A stretch of 64,000 nt of DNA, taken from Parapedobacter pyrenivorans_A. GTDB lineage: Bacteria; Bacteroidota; Bacteroidia; Sphingobacteriales; Sphingobacteriaceae. Positions 61,407 to 64,000 of this stretch are shown piece by piece. Where the stretch lies: assembly GCF_041925275.1 (NCBI RefSeq), contig NZ_JBHEUZ010000006.1, forward strand, positions 186,001 to 250,000, in the 5' to 3' direction. A program made the position numbers and the translations under genes. Positions within the stretch are counted from its first letter, which is position 1; the number at the start of each line of letters is the position of its first letter. Below the pieces are notes generated by a model, which made no database searches, was not told the origin of the DNA, and saw only the letters and a program-made list of their open reading frames with translations.

Positions 61407-63041
61407 TTATTCCACTCCTAAGAACGGATACCGGTAGTCCGTTGGCGGGTCGAACGTTTCCTTGATGGTTCGTGGCGATACCCAACGCAGCAGGTTAATC
61501 ATGGACCCCGCCTTATCGTTGGTACCCGAGCCCCTCGCCCCGCCGAATGGCTGCTGGCCTACCACAGCACCCGTACATTTATCGTTGATGTAAAAGTTGC
61601 CCGCCGCATTGCGCAGTGCGTGGGTCGCTTGGCTAATGGCGTACCGGTCTTGTGCGATTACCGCCCCGGTGAGTGCGTATATGGACGTGCTGTCGATGAC
61701 TTTCAGCGTTTCTTCCCATTTTTCATCGCTGTATACATACACGGTCAGTACCGGACCGAATAGCTCTTCGCACATCGTTACGTAATCGGGCCGTTTGGCC
61801 TCGATTACCGTGGGGTGGATGTAATACCCTTCGCTCTTGTCGTACGTGCCGCCCACCACAATCTCAGCATCGCTGTCTTCCTTCGCCTGGTCAATGTATT
61901 TCGCCAGTTTATCGAACGATTTCTCATCGATGACCGCATTGATGAAGTTGGTGAAATCGTCCGTTGGGCCGATTTTGAACGACTTAACATCCGAAATGAT
62001 CAACTCCTTCAACTCCGGCCACAGCGATTCGGGAATGTATACGCGTGAGGCCGCCGAGCATTTCTGCCCCTGGTACTCAAACGCGCCCCGCACGATAGCA
62101 GTTGCCGAGGCCTTGATATCGGCGGATGGGTGCACCAATATAAAATCCTTCCCGCCCGTTTCGCCCACAATACGGGGGTATGAACGGTACCGGTGGATGT
62201 TTTCGCCAATCGTCTTCCAGATGTGCTGGAATACAGCGGTAGATCCGGTAAAGTGAATCCCAGCAAAATCGGGATGCTTGAAAATGACCTCACCGGCCGC
62301 CGGTCCATCCACATACACCAAGTTGATAACGCCGTCTGGTACGCCCGCTTCGCGGAATACCTCCATGAGCACATTGGCCGAATAAACCTGTGTATTGGCC
62401 GGTTTCCACACTACCACATTGCCCATCATCGCAGCAGAGGTGGGTAGGTTGCCCGCTATGGCGGTGAAGTTGAAGGGGGTTAGTGCAAACACGAACCCTT
62501 CCAACGGCCGTTGCTCCACACGGTTCCAATTGCCCCTTGGCGAAACCGGTGGCTGCTGCCTATATATCTCACTCATGTACTGTACATTGAAGCGCAAAAA
62601 GTCGACAATCTCACAGGCGGAATCAATTTCTGCCTGGAATGCGCTTTTTGACTGCCCCAGCATCGTCGCCGCATTGAGCTTATACCGATAAGGGCCGGCG
62701 ATCAGGTCGGCTGCCTTCAGGAATATGGCCGCGCGCTGTTCCCAGGGCAGATTTTCCCAGTCTTCCTTAGCTGCCAACGCGGCATCGATGGCTGCTCGTA
62801 CGTGGGTTTGGTCACCTTCGGAATAGTACCCCAAAGTATGTTTGTGCTGGTGGGGGGGATGGATGGAGATCTTCTGGTCCGTACGTACCTCCTTGCCCCC
62901 GATATACATCGGAATGTCTACTTCCTGGGCGAGTGCGGCCTGGATGGCCTGCTGCAACAGTTTACGTTCATTGCTTCCCACGGCGTATGACAAGATCGGC
63001 TCATTGACCGGATCGGGTACATTGAAAAATCCTTTTAACAT
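61407..63041 (-). CDS. pruA: L-glutamate gamma-semialdehyde (1-pyrroline-5-carboxylate) dehydrogenase
   Basis: This 544-residue cytosolic aldehyde dehydrogenase oxidises glutamate semialdehyde to glutamate in proline and arginine breakdown, using NAD. The catalytic Cys328 is in EYQGQKCSAASRVY and the general base Glu294 in IVGETGGKDFILVHPSAD, the latter with the P5C-dehydrogenase-type GGKDF extension. FALTPFNFTAIAGNLP and GARGSGTNDKAGS further match the P5CDH1-type family. Length agrees with the single-function Bacteroidota and eukaryote-like form, not the fused PutA. No proline dehydrogenase is in the window. Its promoter has a good -7 box (63067-63074). Confidence 0.96.
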   Translation of the reverse strand: MLKGFFNVPDPVNEPILSYAVGSNERKLLQQAIQAALAQEVDIPMYIGGKEVRTDQKISIHPPHQHKHTLGYYSEGDQTHVRAAIDAALAAKEDWENLPWEQRAAIFLKAADLIAGPYRYKLNAATMLGQSKSAFQAEIDSACEIVDFLRFNVQYMSEIYRQQPPVSPRGNWNRVEQRPLEGFVFALTPFNFTAIAGNLPTSAAMMGNVVVWKPANTQVYSANVLMEVFREAGVPDGVINLVYVDGPAAGEVIFKHPDFAGIHFTGSTAVFQHIWKTIGENIHRYRSYPRIVGETGGKDFILVHPSADIKASATAIVRGAFEYQGQKCSAASRVYIPESLWPELKELIISDVKSFKIGPTDDFTNFINAVIDEKSFDKLAKYIDQAKEDSDAEIVVGGTYDKSEGYYIHPTVIEAKRPDYVTMCEELFGPVLTVYVYSDEKWEETLKVIDSTSIYALTGAVIAQDRYAISQATHALRNAAGNFYINDKCTGAVVGQQPFGGARGSGTNDKAGSMINLLRWVSPRTIKETFDPPTDYRYPFLGVE

Positions 63042-63066
63042 TGTTCATTCATTTTGTGTGATGCTA

Positions 63067-63097
63067 CAAAACTACCAAAACCCGGAAGACTCTGCAA
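63067..63097 (-). promoter_or_regulatory. promoter of pruA
   Basis: On the minus strand TTG (63095-63097), 20 bases, then TAGTTTTG (63067-63074), matching TAnnTTTG, 25 bases before the pruA ATG. Confidence 0.6.
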
Positions 63098-63161
63098 TTT
63101 ATTTGGCGCCTAATCCCGGCACCGTCGTAAAACTTTAGCCAAAAGTTACTACTTTTACGTT

Positions 63162-64000
63162 ATGCGTCCACTCCGCTCCTTGTTATTGGCACTGGTTGCT
63201 GTTACCATCGCACTAGCCACCCACGGTCAGGGTAATTGGCCGCATGGCCGATTGACCGTCGCACCCGATGGCCACTACCTGCAATATGAAGATGGGAGCC
63301 CGTTTTTCTGGCTCGGTGATACCGCTTGGGAGCTGTTCCATCGCTTGACGAAAGAAGAAATCATCCGATACCTCGACAACCGGATGGAAAAAGGATTCAA
63401 TGTAATCCAGGCCGTGGTACTGGCAGAAATGGACGGGCTGTACCGACCCAATCAATATGGTGATATCCCATTGATTGACCAAGACCCCGAGAAACCGAAT
63501 GAATCGTATTTCCAGCTGGTGGATTACGTGGTTCAATCGGCTTGCGATAGAGCCCTCTTCATCGGATTACTGCCGACATGGGGCGATAAGGTGACACGTA
63601 TGTGGGGTGGTGGGCCCGAGGTGTTCACAACCGAGAATGCCTACAAATATGGTCATTGGCTCGGCCAGCGCTATATGGAAAAGGAAAACATCATCTGGAT
63701 ACTGGGCGGCGACCGGCCGGCTATCCACGATTCGGTGGATACCCGCCCCATATGGCGCGCCATGGCACGGGGTATTCTCGAAGCTACGAGTGGCAAGGCC
63801 CTTATCTCTTACCACATTTCGGGCGGCGCGTCTAGCTCGCAGCAGATCCATGACGAACCGTGGCTACACATAAACATGATGCAATCCGGCCACGGGTCGG
63901 GCCACGACGTTCCGGTATGGGACTGGATAACACGCGACCGCGCCATGGTGCCCACCAAGCCTACGTTGGATGCCGAACCCAACTACGAGGACCACCCCGT
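63162..64000 (+). CDS. DUF4038/apiosidase-like glycosidase, GH140-like (cut by the right edge)
   Basis: The first 279 residues are present. A signal peptide (MRPLRSLLLALVAVTIALAT, ending HGQ) precedes the DUF4038 TIM barrel: LQYEDGSPFFWLGDTAWELF, MEKGFNVIQAVVLAEMDG, LIDQDPEKPNESYFQLVDY and IIWILGGDRP. The family includes the apiosidase BT1012 of Bacteroides (GH140), which removes apiose-linked side chains of rhamnogalacturonan II, though many DUF4038 members are uncharacterised. Candidate catalytic acids occur in GGDRPAIHD and TLDAEPNYED. It is divergent from pruA and begins a new unit on the plus strand. Confidence 0.88.
   Translation, partial: MRPLRSLLLALVAVTIALATHGQGNWPHGRLTVAPDGHYLQYEDGSPFFWLGDTAWELFHRLTKEEIIRYLDNRMEKGFNVIQAVVLAEMDGLYRPNQYGDIPLIDQDPEKPNESYFQLVDYVVQSACDRALFIGLLPTWGDKVTRMWGGGPEVFTTENAYKYGHWLGQRYMEKENIIWILGGDRPAIHDSVDTRPIWRAMARGILEATSGKALISYHISGGASSSQQIHDEPWLHINMMQSGHGSGHDVPVWDWITRDRAMVPTKPTLDAEPNYEDHP

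Overview
The window reads as a chromosome segment of a Bacteroidota bacterium, most likely from the Sphingobacteriaceae (Parapedobacter/Pedobacter-like). The reasons are three and a half SusC/SusD systems, an ECF sigma/FecR/STN-SusC trio, a hybrid two-component regulator, many glycosidase lipoproteins, promoters with the Bacteroidota -7 box TAnnTTTG, and few visible Shine-Dalgarno sequences. Base composition is roughly balanced. The species is inferred; no rRNA or tRNA gene was seen. Nearly all genes from 1 to 55 kb lie on the minus strand.

Layout. 1-5.2 kb: sulfatase, ECF sigma factor, FecR anti-sigma factor and the first part of an STN-type SusC receptor that runs off the left edge. 5.4-8.3 kb: a large exported MG2/plug-like protein. 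8.4-14.1 kb: SusC, SusD and a DUF3823 lipoprotein, closed by a hairpin terminator. 14.2-21.6 kb: an operon coding for a large lipoprotein (ThuA-like domain, PVC-type propeller, HEAT repeats, cupredoxin), ThuA, a Gfo/Idh/MocA oxidoreductase, a sugar epimerase and a Tat-exported enolase-superfamily enzyme. 21.8-22.7 kb: a divergent AraC-type regulator. 22.7-35.5 kb: a locus of four GH43-fold enzymes, a beta-helix protein, a sialidase-fold enzyme, SusD, SusC and a clan GH-A glycosidase, probably for arabinan- or xylan-type glycans. 35.7-39.7 kb: a hybrid sensor regulator (HTCS) with an in-frame stop and a frame break. 39.7-55.4 kb: an alpha-mannoside locus (SusC, SusD, two GH92, a six-hairpin glycosidase, a mannose-6-phosphate isomerase fusion, a sugar porter and an EEP phosphatase-like protein) facing a GntR/UTRA regulator. 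56.4-64 kb: a GH2 enzyme, a small exported protein, SulP transporter plus beta carbonic anhydrase, PruA, and the start of a DUF4038/GH140-like glycosidase cut by the right edge.

How it fits together. The SusC/SusD pairs would import oligosaccharides, lipoprotein and periplasmic glycosidases would trim them, and cytosolic enzymes would route the sugars onward. The most distinctive signal is a 103-bp promoter architecture found three times with identical internal spacing: before the sulfatase, before the ThuA/PVC/enolase operon and before a GH43 pair. It suggests one regulon, and the AraC-type regulator beside the middle copy is the best candidate for its controller. The HTCS next to the same glycan locus appears broken or mis-sequenced, which makes an alternative regulator more interesting.
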